Shown here piece by piece: positions 22,646-29,568 of a DNA stretch of 29,568 nt; positions within the stretch are counted from its first letter, which is position 1, and the number at the start of each line of letters is the position of its first letter. The notes beneath the pieces were generated by a model. It saw nothing but the letters and a program-made list of their open reading frames with translations. It had not been told where the DNA came from and ran no database searches. Both the position numbers and the translations under genes were made by a program. The stretch spans positions 1 to 29,568 of the IMG/VR virus record IMGVR_UViG_3300029957_000032; one strand, given 5' to 3'. This stretch comes from a virus.

Positions 22646-23158
22646 ATGTTCATCTACCACGACCCCAAAATCCATTTGCCCGCCACGCAGCAAATCGCGG
22701 CGGACCAATGGGTGCTGGAATTTCCATTTTGGCGCGTGGACCCCGTTACCGGCGAAGCACTGCTCATCCCCCCGTCCGGCATCGGCCCGATTGATAGCTG
22801 GATTGATAGCCCGATCTGGACCACTGATTATCGTTCCGGCGGCAACTTCGTGGACTTGATCGCCGACAAGCTCGGCATCGAATCCCCTTGCTGGCTGGTC
22901 CACGATTGGAGCTACACCGCTGAATTATTCCCGCGCAAAACCTGCGATTGGCGGCTGTTGACCGATCTGCAATCCGTCGGCGAAAACTGGCTTCAGCGGA
23001 ATCTGGTATGGACCGGCGTAAAACTCGGTGGCGGCTTCGTTTGGGCCAAGCACGACCCCAGCTACATTGCGCAAATGAAGCAATACGCCATTAATTGCGC
23101 GAATATGTTCACGCGCCCGGCGGCCAGCGGTCAACTGCTCACCGCCAACTGCCCATGA
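22646..23158 (+). CDS. DUF1353-family phage protein
   Basis: The motif order matches DUF1353: TTDYRSGGNFVDLIADKLG, then PCWLVHDWSYTAELFPRKTC with the conserved HD and RK, DWRLLTDLQSVGENW, and GVKLGGGFVWAKHD. DUF1353 proteins occur mainly in tailed phages, often near lysis or tail genes. Biochemical activity is unknown, although the His/Asp residues suggest a hydrolase-like metal or catalytic site. At 170 aa it is of usual length. The next gene starts within its stop (ATGA). Confidence 0.8.
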   Translation: MFIYHDPKIHLPATQQIAADQWVLEFPFWRVDPVTGEALLIPPSGIGPIDSWIDSPIWTTDYRSGGNFVDLIADKLGIESPCWLVHDWSYTAELFPRKTCDWRLLTDLQSVGENWLQRNLVWTGVKLGGGFVWAKHDPSYIAQMKQYAINCANMFTRPAASGQLLTANCP

Positions 23159-24021
23159 ACGCCTCACCCCTCAACACCACGGTTGACATGACCGGCTTGA
23201 ATGAAAAGCTCGGCAATCTCCTGGGCGCTTTGATTGGCACCGGGCAGAAGGGTGACATTCACACCTTTCTGCGCACGGAAGCCGGCCAGCTCGCTTGGGA
23301 CATCAGCAATGCGGTGGGGCCGACCAATGCTGAATCCGCCCGGGATGGAGTGAGCAAATCAATGGCTTACGTTTTCCGCACCGAACCATCGAGCAATCTT
23401 GATCGTGACCAGCGGTATTCTAGCACAGCGGATTTCACCTGGATTTATTCATGGAGCAAAAACGGCGGTGGTGTCATCGGTGTAAACGACGAGGATAACC
23501 AGACGCGGGCCGGTGCCGGTGAACTGGAAACCATGTTGCGCGCCGGGCTTAAGCACAAACGCGGCAAGGCATACATCGACCTCGGCAAGCGTGGAAAAAT
23601 GCACATTATGCGACTGAATCGCATCATGATTTCAAAAAGCGGATGGAATGGCTTGGCCAAGAAAATCATGGATTCCACCGGCCAGTTGCGCGCGTCATTC
23701 GCCGCCACTGCTGAAAGGTGCGGCATCAAAAAACGCATTCCCGCCTTTGTCCGGCGACACATCACCGGCGGCATGAGCAAGAAATCCATCTTCGATGATT
23801 CCGCCATGAATCATCCGACCAACCCCAGCATTACCTTTGGGAGCACCGCCAAAGGGGTTTTCTCGAATCCGTATGTGGAGGGAAAAATCGCCAAAGCCGT
23901 CGCCAACCGGAAGCACATCCTGATTAAAAAAATGAATCAGATCATTGCGGGCCATACCTACAACTGGAACACCGGGCAAGTGTTCAAAAAGCAAGTGCCG
24001 GAAGGGGGATTGCCCGATTGA
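23155..24021 (+). CDS. Tail-completion/minor tail-type protein, 288 aa
   Basis: I chose the ATG at 23155, overlapping the previous stop, rather than an upstream in-frame ATG inside it. The protein is Lys/Arg-rich in its second half (IAKAVANRKHILIKKMNQII, HKRGKAYIDLGKRGKMHIM) with helical segments, like virion morphogenesis or tail-terminator proteins. It ends five bases from the convergent DNA ligase gene on the - strand. Family not firmly recognised; position between connector and tail genes supports a tail role. Confidence 0.5.
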   Translation: MNASPLNTTVDMTGLNEKLGNLLGALIGTGQKGDIHTFLRTEAGQLAWDISNAVGPTNAESARDGVSKSMAYVFRTEPSSNLDRDQRYSSTADFTWIYSWSKNGGGVIGVNDEDNQTRAGAGELETMLRAGLKHKRGKAYIDLGKRGKMHIMRLNRIMISKSGWNGLAKKIMDSTGQLRASFAATAERCGIKKRIPAFVRRHITGGMSKKSIFDDSAMNHPTNPSITFGSTAKGVFSNPYVEGKIAKAVANRKHILIKKMNQIIAGHTYNWNTGQVFKKQVPEGGLPD

Positions 24022-24026
24022 AAACT

Positions 24027-24581
24027 TTAATTGCCAGCAAATTTGCAGCGCAAAAGGCTTTTGCTGCGGCCCTGCTCATACTCGGCCTCGGGCTGGCGGA
24101 ACATCACGCCCTCGGCATTGCGCTGGCCCCAGCCGGCCAGCCAGATGCCAAAGCCGATGCCTTCAGCCGGAGCCGTGCCGAACTCGATTGCATCCGCTGC
24201 GGCCGCCCCGCGGACAGCGCGGCGAACCTCCGCCATGCGCTTTGCCCAGCCGCCGGCGATCTGCGGCGCATCGAACGCGGTGAACCGGACCGCTCCATCA
24301 TCAAACCATTTACCGCCGAAGCGGACGGCATTGCTGGCCAGTTTGAACGACTCCATGCCCCAGCGCCCATCGCGACCCGCCCAAATCTCGCCGTCGAGGT
24401 GGACGGATGGCAGCCCGCGGGTGAACCATTTCGGTGCTTTCACCGCATTGCCATGCCGAGTCCAGAAGTGGCGACCATCCCAGACCACGCGGCAGCCATT
24501 GAGCTTTTCGGAATACAGCCAGCCGCGCAGGCTTTCGCCCGTCCAATCCAATGCCAACTGCATGGAAGTTTCGTCGATCAT
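24027..24581 (-). CDS. Minimal ATP-dependent DNA ligase (nucleotidyltransferase domain only)
   Basis: Motif I is EKLNGCRVVWDG, with K26 the adenylated Lys; the usual KxDG Asp is Asn here. Next come FWTRHGN, LPSVHLDGEIWAGR (motif III), AVRFTAFDAP (motif IV) and AEGVMFRQPEAEYEQGRSKS followed by LLRCK (motif V). These fit the short Haemophilus LigA-like ligases. The protein stops right after motif V at 184 aa, so the OB domain normally following is missing. It may act with a partner or be a reduced nick-joining enzyme. It is transcribed against all surrounding genes with the small GGRPRK protein from one promoter. Confidence 0.85.
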   Translation of the reverse strand: MIDETSMQLALDWTGESLRGWLYSEKLNGCRVVWDGRHFWTRHGNAVKAPKWFTRGLPSVHLDGEIWAGRDGRWGMESFKLASNAVRFGGKWFDDGAVRFTAFDAPQIAGGWAKRMAEVRRAVRGAAAADAIEFGTAPAEGIGFGIWLAGWGQRNAEGVMFRQPEAEYEQGRSKSLLRCKFAGN

Positions 24582-24584
24582 GGG

Positions 24585-24713
24585 TCAAATCGGTTTGGTG
24601 ACTTTGCGAGGGCGTCCACCGAGCTTGCCGTTGCGGCGGCTGGCGGCGGCGCGTGCGGCGGACTTCCGCTTTCCAAGCTCCCGCATAACCGCGCTGATAG
24701 TTTTTTGGTTCAC
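24585..24713 (-). CDS. Small basic AT-hook-like protein, 42 aa
   Basis: The GTG start gives VNQKTISAVMRELGKRKSAA, then RAAASRRNGKLGGRPRKVTK. The NGKLGGRPRK motif is common in tiny bacterial proteins and resembles AT-hook cores (GRP), so DNA binding is likely. The stop lies three bases before the ligase start, showing co-transcription. The GTG coincides with the expected transcription start (about seven bases after the -10), so the mRNA may be leaderless. An internal ATG at residue 10 is an alternative start. Confidence 0.6.
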   Translation of the reverse strand: MNQKTISAVMRELGKRKSAARAAASRRNGKLGGRPRKVTKPI

Positions 24714-24719
24714 GTTCAA

Positions 24720-24748
24720 TATATAACCAAGCCGCTAGGTTTTGTCAA
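24720..24748 (-). promoter_or_regulatory. Consensus sigma70 promoter for the reverse-strand module
   Basis: On the - strand: a perfect -35 TTGACA (24743-24748), 17-bp spacer and -10 TATATA (24720-24725). It overlaps the upstream side of the forward tail gene at 24752. Confidence 0.75.
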
Positions 24749-24751
24749 CAC

Positions 24752-25330
24752 ATGAACTTCACCGATCTAAAACCGCTTTTCGACTTCTCCCAATGGGAAG
24801 TCGGCATCCAGGCATTTTTCTGCGATGCGGTGCAGGGTGGCGGATTGTTCGCTCAGCCACCGGACAATGAAGATGCAACCGCAGCCGACTGGAATCCGGC
24901 CGACGGCAAGACCGCATTTTTCACCGGGCGGCAATCGAATGTGTTTCAACGCCAGCGCCCCCGCGTGGATCTCGCCCCGATTGATTATACCGTGTTCAAC
25001 AACGCGATGATCATAGACGTCAACCGCCGTAAACAGCATCGTGCGTGGGTGGTTCCGCTCAAGTTTTTCGCCATCACCCCGGCGGATTACGCCAGGCATG
25101 TGGATTTCATTGCCACCTGCCGCGCCATCATTTCAGGAATGCAGCCCGCCAATGATGCCATTGCCACCACCGGATTGAACCCGTTTCTGACCACGCACGA
25201 ACTCGGCGAGATTCACGATCTCGGCGGCCCCACGCTCGGCGGCAAATGGACCGGCGACCAAGGCTATTTCATCACTCCCCTAAATTACCAAGCCACCTTC
25301 GCCGTCAAAGCCTCCGCCTGGCCAACCTGA
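24752..25330 (+). CDS. Tail-region hypothetical protein, 192 aa
   Basis: Not recognised. Starts MNFTDLKPLFDFSQWEVGIQ. The centre has a beta-rich stretch (VDLAPIDYTVFNNAMIIDVN) and the end carries HELGEIHDLGGPTLGGKWTG followed by an aromatic strand. Size and position before the major-tail-like gene suit a tail terminator or tail-tube-associated protein. The start is only a few bases from the reverse-strand promoter. Confidence 0.5.
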   Translation: MNFTDLKPLFDFSQWEVGIQAFFCDAVQGGGLFAQPPDNEDATAADWNPADGKTAFFTGRQSNVFQRQRPRVDLAPIDYTVFNNAMIIDVNRRKQHRAWVVPLKFFAITPADYARHVDFIATCRAIISGMQPANDAIATTGLNPFLTTHELGEIHDLGGPTLGGKWTGDQGYFITPLNYQATFAVKASAWPT

Positions 25331-25334
25331 CTTT

Positions 25335-25362
25335 AAACCCTGAACCCAAAACCCTGAACCAA
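25335..25362 (+). repeat. AACCCTGA-type repeats, intergenic
   Basis: AAACCCTGAACCCAAAACCCTGAACC in the short gap before a signal-peptide gene, related to the tract at 21970-22000. Nothing else is visible in this gap. Confidence 0.6.
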
Positions 25363-25373
25363 TAAAAAACACC

Positions 25374-25769
25374 ATGAAAAAAACATTGATCCTAACCGCG
25401 CTGGCCCTGGCTTGCGCTTTCACTGCCCCCGCTGCCCAGACGCAGCTCTTCGGCACGCTGACGACTGTTGTCGTCAACAACACGTCATCCAACAGCCCGG
25501 CCATCAGCCTGGCCTTGACGCAAAATCCGGCGGGCTATGTGCAGGTCACGCACGGCGCGTTGTCCAACCTCGCCGCGCTCACCATGACCGGTCAGCTCTC
25601 GCTGGATAACACGAACTTCGTGACCGCCACCGCCGTCTGGACACCCAACACCACCGCCGCCGCCACAGAAAACTGGCAGCCCGCGTGGATACTGCCGCCG
25701 CTTTATTTCCGGTCTGTGGCCACGACCACCAACAGCGTGAGCGTCGGCACGGCGTTTACTACTCAATAA
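25374..25769 (+). CDS. Secreted small protein with signal peptide, 131 aa
   Basis: MKKTLILTALALACAFTAPA is a Sec leader, cut around residue 20-21. The mature chain is beta-rich and Thr/Asn-rich (VVVNNTSSNSPAISLALTQN, SLDNTNFVTATAVWTPNTTA). It resembles the other secreted proteins of this window in composition rather than in identifiable sequence. It lies between tail genes, which is unexpected for an exported protein. No homologous family recognised. Confidence 0.55.
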   Translation: MKKTLILTALALACAFTAPAAQTQLFGTLTTVVVNNTSSNSPAISLALTQNPAGYVQVTHGALSNLAALTMTGQLSLDNTNFVTATAVWTPNTTAAATENWQPAWILPPLYFRSVATTTNSVSVGTAFTTQ

Positions 25770-25816
25770 AATCTGTTCCCAAACCAAAACCATAACCACC
25801 AAACCCACCCAATAAC

Positions 25817-26299
25817 ATGAGCGCATCACCTGCAAACATAATGTATTCATCCGCTGGAATGCCCGTCGGGGCATTCGACGTGATCTTCTATCGCGGCACG
25901 AATTCCGGCGGCGTCATCACCATCCCGCCCACGCCACTGGCCGGGGCCACCGGCCGCCTCGGCACCTACGTCATCGAGGGATTCGACCCGAAGATCGCCG
26001 GCAAGGTCGTTGACCGCCAGAACAGCGTCGGCGCTGATCTGGACTTCGACATCCTGCGCCAGGCTACCACCGGCAGCATCACGGCCCAATTCGCCACGGC
26101 GGCGCAGCCCGTTCTGCTCGTCGGCGATTGCTTCGAAGTCGTGCTCGGCAAAGACGCCGACGGGGCCACGGACCTGCCCTATGCCCGGTTCGTCGTTACG
26201 GATGCGTCTCCCGCGTTCAAATCGGGCGAGAGCCGCAAGCAATCGCTGTCGCTCCGCCTTGATCGCCAGAATAGCAGCGCGAACCTCACGCAATTCTGA
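25817..26299 (+). CDS. Major tail/tube-like protein candidate, 160 aa
   Basis: Compact beta-rich protein of tail-tube size: GAFDVIFYRGTNSGGVITIP, GRLGTYVIEGFDPKIAGKVV and a regular end (RKQSLSLRLDRQNSSANLTQ). Location two genes before the tape measure is where tube proteins normally lie. The N-terminus MSASPANIMYSSAGM is nearly repeated by the gene at the right edge (MSASPASILYSSSPM). The assignment rests on position and size. Confidence 0.5.
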   Translation: MSASPANIMYSSAGMPVGAFDVIFYRGTNSGGVITIPPTPLAGATGRLGTYVIEGFDPKIAGKVVDRQNSVGADLDFDILRQATTGSITAQFATAAQPVLLVGDCFEVVLGKDADGATDLPYARFVVTDASPAFKSGESRKQSLSLRLDRQNSSANLTQF

Positions 26300-26318
26300 T
26301 TCGTTCGGTGGATTATGG

Positions 26319-26349
26319 GTTGCCTGCGCCGGCCGGCGGCGCGGGCAAC
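26319..26349 (+). other. Strong hairpin before tail-chaperone-position gene
   Basis: GTTGCCTGCGCCG (26319-26331) pairs with CGGCGCGGGCAAC (26337-26349): 13 pairs with one mismatch and a 5-nt loop. It is followed by TAAAAAAC, not a T-run, so it is not a classical terminator for + transcription. It may control expression of the next ORF (start 26359). Confidence 0.6.
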
Positions 26350-26358
26350 TAAAAAACC

Positions 26359-27003
26359 ATGACTGACGGCCAGACATATTTACGCCCGCTGCAAGTGCCC
26401 GGGATCGAGGAAGCTGTGCGCGCGGAGAATGAGCAGCGCGACATGGCATTTCTCGCGCTGGGCGACCGGACTGGAATTTTCAACGAGCAGATTGCCGGCG
26501 TTCCCGTCCTGCCATTCACTGCGCGGCATCTGCTCTGGCTGGATTTCACAGGCTCCGCCTTCACCGATGGCGAACTGTTTGCCGATGCCGTGGTCGATGA
26601 GATTATAAAGTTCTTTCGCGTCGTCCAGGTGCCGCCGCCCCGCCGCTGGTGGCAATTCCGGGTGGCCCCGGTCAAACAAAACGTCGCCATCATGCGGACG
26701 ATTCGCCACGAGGATTTGGACGCCACCGTAACCGCCATTCGCAACTATATTGCCGACGCTTTTGCCGACGCTCCCGCGGGCGCTGGCGGCAGCGATAAAA
26801 AGTATTTTTCCTTTGCCGCCGGGATCTGCCATTTCCTTGGGAAAAAATATTCCATGCCGCCCGTCGCCGCTTTGGATGTGCCGCTCAAGGTTGTCTTTCA
26901 ACTGATGAAAGCCTCCCGCAAATCTAAAGATGCCAATGCTGTTTTATTTAATCCGTCCGACAATGTGATTGCCCGCCACGTGCGCTCGCTTTCGACCAAT
27001 TAA
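26359..27003 (+). CDS. Tail assembly chaperone-position protein, 214 aa
   Basis: Directly before the tape measure, the usual place of tail assembly chaperones. Seen: charged helices (GIEEAVRAENEQRDMAFLAL), a Trp-rich segment (RRWWQFRVAPVKQNVA), an Ala/Gly segment (ADAFADAPAGAGGSDKK) and a basic C-terminus (QLMKASRKSKDANAVLF). No conserved motif identified. A two-base gap separates it from the tape measure. I see no obvious slippery sequence for a frameshift product. Function by position only. Confidence 0.45.
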   Translation: MTDGQTYLRPLQVPGIEEAVRAENEQRDMAFLALGDRTGIFNEQIAGVPVLPFTARHLLWLDFTGSAFTDGELFADAVVDEIIKFFRVVQVPPPRRWWQFRVAPVKQNVAIMRTIRHEDLDATVTAIRNYIADAFADAPAGAGGSDKKYFSFAAGICHFLGKKYSMPPVAALDVPLKVVFQLMKASRKSKDANAVLFNPSDNVIARHVRSLSTN

Positions 27004-27005
27004 CT

Positions 27006-28766
27006 ATGAACGCCGAAGAAATTAGACTTAGAATGGGGCTGGACGCATCCAGCTTGAAATCGGGCAGTGAGGCCGTGCTGCAGGACCAGAAAAAAAAGGC
27101 GATGGAATATGTCGCGTTCTGGAAAAAAGCGGCCGACGACCGCGAAGCCATTGAGACCCGCTCGGCAGTTGAACAGGCCGCCCGCAATAACAAAGCCGCG
27201 GCGCTCTGGCGGAAACGCGAACAGGATCGCGTCGAGGCCACCAAGCAGGCGGAACTGGAGATCCAAGAGGCGCAAGCCAAGACGGCCTATCAAAACAACC
27301 CCCAACGGCTGCAACAAAAAGCGGCGTCCCAAGCCGCCATCAATGCCGAAATCGCAGCGGGCAGCGGCGGCTGGGGCTGGCGAAAAGACACATCCGCAAA
27401 AAAGCAGGGCGGGGCATCGGGGATGGTTGTCGGCGGCGCGGCAACTTCCGCCGCGTCAAGTCTCGCCGCCGGCGAAAGTGCGGGCGGCGCCTTGAAAAAT
27501 GCCGGCTGGTTTATTGGTCTATCCGCCGCCGCCGTAAAAATAGAGCATTGGGTGAATGGGATCATCTCAGAGGGAAGCTTTACCAAAGGTCTGAAGGGTG
27601 TCGGCGGATCATTCAAAAAGCTGGGCTCAACCATCGCGGAATACGGGCTAGCCATCGCCAAAGGCATCGGCGTGATTGCGCTTTTGACTGAGGCGTATTT
27701 GATTGCCGCCTCCGCCATTAAAATGGGCAAGGCCGCTACTGTTGAAGGGCAAACCATTGCCGATTTACACAGGCAAACCATCAGCCTCAAAGACAGATTG
27801 CTGAAGGAATTGGAAATGAAGTTCAGTCTCGGCCAAATTGGAAAAGCTGAGTATAACGCCTTGAATTACAAACTTAACAGCGGAACAAATAACAGCGACA
27901 TCCGGCGGATACAAAACCGTTTTTTACAGTTGAATGAAATTTATGATCCGGGCGAAAAAGCCGAGGAAATCAACACCAAGGCCGGCCAGCGTAAGGCCAA
28001 TGCCGACAAGGAACTCAATACTCTCATTCACGGCAAGCGGGATGAAGCTCAAATCCAGTCGGCGCTCAATAGCGGAACAGCCATTCAGGCAAAACTGGAG
28101 GCGGATATCGCCGTCCTGAAATCAAAGCAGGCATTGACCGCCGATGAAAATATCACGCTCGTGGAAAAGGAGGCGGAATTGTCGGAGCAGATGTTACAAA
28201 ATGCGAAGGACAAAGAAGCCCTGAAAGAAAAGGAACTGGAAACCCAAAAAGAGGCATTGCGCGTCGTCGAGGAGCAAAACAAAGCTTCGCAGGAAATCGC
28301 GGATTTGGAAAACCAAAAGGCCCGTCACAACGACCGCTTCAGCACCATCGAGGAAATCGCCGGGCGCAATTTCGCCAAAAATCTGAACCAGCGGTATGGC
28401 CAAGGCGGACGCTTCGACCTCGGCACCGGGAACGGGCGGGGCGGCCAGGCGGCGCGGGATTTCATGGAAGCCGAAAAGCGGCAGCTTTACGACCGCCAGT
28501 TCGCCCGCGACCACTACGAAGCCGGCGGCGAAGAGGTAGATCCCAGCGTCCTTGGTGCAAAGTTTGTCTCCCGTGCTTCGATCTTGGGCGCGGATCAATC
28601 CCGCATGAAGCAGGCCCGCTCCGCCATGGAAAGCACCGGGGTTCAAGCCGGCGATTCCCAGCTCGCCGCCATTGACGCCAAACTCGAAACCCTAAATGCC
28701 ACCCTCGACAGATTAAATACCCTGGCCACTGGCGATGGTCTCCATACCAAACTGACCGCTGACTAA
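27006..28766 (+). CDS. Tail tape measure protein candidate, 586 aa
   Basis: Long Ala/Lys/Glu-rich coiled protein. The N-terminus IRLRMGLDASSLKSGSEAVL matches the start style of tape measure proteins. Hydrophobic segments lie at about 137-176 and 212-238 (AIAKGIGVIALLTEAYLIAA), and long coiled coils at about 340-450 (KDKEALKEKELETQKEALRV). Such proteins set tail length and enter the host membrane on infection. It is short for the family, so tails would be modest in length if the assignment is right. It is followed six bases later by a tail gene cut at the window edge. Confidence 0.65.
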   Translation: MNAEEIRLRMGLDASSLKSGSEAVLQDQKKKAMEYVAFWKKAADDREAIETRSAVEQAARNNKAAALWRKREQDRVEATKQAELEIQEAQAKTAYQNNPQRLQQKAASQAAINAEIAAGSGGWGWRKDTSAKKQGGASGMVVGGAATSAASSLAAGESAGGALKNAGWFIGLSAAAVKIEHWVNGIISEGSFTKGLKGVGGSFKKLGSTIAEYGLAIAKGIGVIALLTEAYLIAASAIKMGKAATVEGQTIADLHRQTISLKDRLLKELEMKFSLGQIGKAEYNALNYKLNSGTNNSDIRRIQNRFLQLNEIYDPGEKAEEINTKAGQRKANADKELNTLIHGKRDEAQIQSALNSGTAIQAKLEADIAVLKSKQALTADENITLVEKEAELSEQMLQNAKDKEALKEKELETQKEALRVVEEQNKASQEIADLENQKARHNDRFSTIEEIAGRNFAKNLNQRYGQGGRFDLGTGNGRGGQAARDFMEAEKRQLYDRQFARDHYEAGGEEVDPSVLGAKFVSRASILGADQSRMKQARSAMESTGVQAGDSQLAAIDAKLETLNATLDRLNTLATGDGLHTKLTAD

Positions 28767-28772
28767 ATTTAT

Positions 28773-29568
28773 ATGAGCGCATCCCCCGCATCCATTCTCT
28801 ATTCGTCATCGCCCATGACCGATTTTGCGATGGGCGGTCAGCCGCGCCCCAAATGGCTGCTCCCCCAGCAATGCCCAATCCGCCGCAAGGCATTCCAATG
28901 GGATGTGCCCTATTCCACCAAGTTCGCCACCATCGGCAACAATGGCACCTACGATTACAACACGCCATCCACCACGCTGGGGCTTTCCAGCGCCGATGCC
29001 ATTCTCGTCAACTATTCCCAGCCGCAAGACCTCGGCGCGGCCATTGCCGTGGGGAATGCCACCTTCGCCATCGTCCCCGAATCATGGGACGATTACCGCT
29101 GGATGCCGGTTTCGTTCGTAGATTTCAACGGCCAATATCCTTCCACCGCGCCATCCTCATCCATCCTCCCCGCCAACATCATCCCGCGCAGCTCGTTTTC
29201 GGATATCGTCCCCGTAAAGTTCACCTTTGATTATTACGTTGTCGATCAGAACCACATCATCAGCACCGTGGCCAATAATACTCCGGGCATCGCCACCACG
29301 CTGAAAGACACCGCTGGCAACGCCGTCAAAGTCGTTTACAAAGCCGGCGATATTCCGTCCGTGCCCAAGGCTAATTTCGGCGTGGATTGGTCCTTTGGCA
29401 ATACGCGCAGCGGGAATCTCACCAATTTCGGCGGCACCGGCGTCGGCGGCAATACCTATTACCAGACCCTGCCCACCAAGGAAGAATATCAGCAGATGAT
29501 CGCCAACGCGGACGCCGGCGGCTGGAACACCAACGTCTGGGATGGCACCACCACCGGAATATTCCCCG
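28773..29568 (+). CDS. Tail-associated protein, 3'-partial (runs off window)
   Basis: The reading frame from the ATG at 28773 stays open for 265 codons to the window edge, so the C-terminus is missing. It starts MSASPASILYSSSPMTDFAM, echoing the N-terminus of the tube-like protein. The visible part is beta-rich with aromatic residues (RWMPVSFVDFNGQYPSTAPS, VKFTFDYYVVDQNHIISTVA) and Gly/Asn-rich loops. Location after the tape measure suits a distal tail or baseplate component. Not recognised as a family. Confidence 0.6.
   Translation, partial: MSASPASILYSSSPMTDFAMGGQPRPKWLLPQQCPIRRKAFQWDVPYSTKFATIGNNGTYDYNTPSTTLGLSSADAILVNYSQPQDLGAAIAVGNATFAIVPESWDDYRWMPVSFVDFNGQYPSTAPSSSILPANIIPRSSFSDIVPVKFTFDYYVVDQNHIISTVANNTPGIATTLKDTAGNAVKVVYKAGDIPSVPKANFGVDWSFGNTRSGNLTNFGGTGVGGNTYYQTLPTKEEYQQMIANADAGGWNTNVWDGTTTGIFP

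Noticed and set aside
24018-24755. Long forward-strand ORF (245 aa) opposite the ligase
   Set aside because: The - strand encodes clear ligase motifs and a consensus promoter; the forward frame has no recognisable domain and is a GC-rich shadow.

Overview
This window is a phage-type genome segment, either a prophage or an assembled phage. Its layout is lambda-like. The replication/accessory side comes first: clamp, DNA-binding proteins, DNA methylases, recombinase. Packaging and head genes follow (small terminase candidate, GpA-type large terminase, B-type portal, ClpP-protease/capsid fusion). Then come connector, fibre-like, lysis-like and tail genes up to a tape measure, and a tail gene cut by the right edge. 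Almost every gene is on the + strand. The likely host is a Verrucomicrobiota-like bacterium. That is inferred from Thr-Asn-rich secreted proteins, in-frame tandem heptamers (CAGAGGT / GAAACCT), frequent lack of Shine-Dalgarno sequences and high GC. It is not proven.

The most striking part is 4.29-7.06 kb. A tyrosine recombinase with the extra motif of integron integrases (IntI) sits directly beside three attC-like hairpin sites (4290-4404, 4850-4979, 5146-5275). These delimit three cassettes: an XF1762-family acetyltransferase-like gene, a small Cys-motif gene and a DNA methyltransferase. An attI-like boundary (6049-6055) lies just before intI. The hairpins share spacing, a conserved AGC/GCT, 5-nt spacers and an extrahelical C. 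The cassette end boxes pair as expected. The cassette ORFs read toward intI, opposite to the usual arrangement, and each starts inside an attC, so its N-terminus carries an attC-encoded QRLV signature. This looks like a small integron captured by, or working inside, a phage genome.

Layout: 0.01-0.93 kb lysozyme-like protein and small ORFs; 0.93-2.57 kb sliding clamp fused to an FtsK-gamma-like winged helix; 2.6-3.9 kb small DNA-binding-type ORFs broken up by heptamer repeats; 3.9-4.3 kb AP2-like/zinc protein; 4.3-7.1 kb integron; 7.1-8.2 kb replication-type ORF with iteron-like repeats; 8.2-10.7 kb small terminase candidate, ASCH protein, adenine methylase; 10.7-17.9 kb terminase, portal, protease-capsid; 17.9-21.3 kb secreted Thr/Asn-rich proteins and a connector; 21.3-22.6 kb membrane/lysis-like genes and an outer-membrane-type protein; 22.6-24.0 kb DUF1353 and tail-completion type genes; 24.0-24.75 kb a reverse-strand two-gene module (basic GGRPRK protein, minimal DNA ligase) with its own consensus promoter; 24.75-29.57 kb tail genes.

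The + strand is G-rich up to about 8.2 kb and C-rich after it, although transcription direction does not change. The left and right halves therefore have different histories or replication polarity. I saw no tRNA, rRNA or CRISPR array, but could not run searches.
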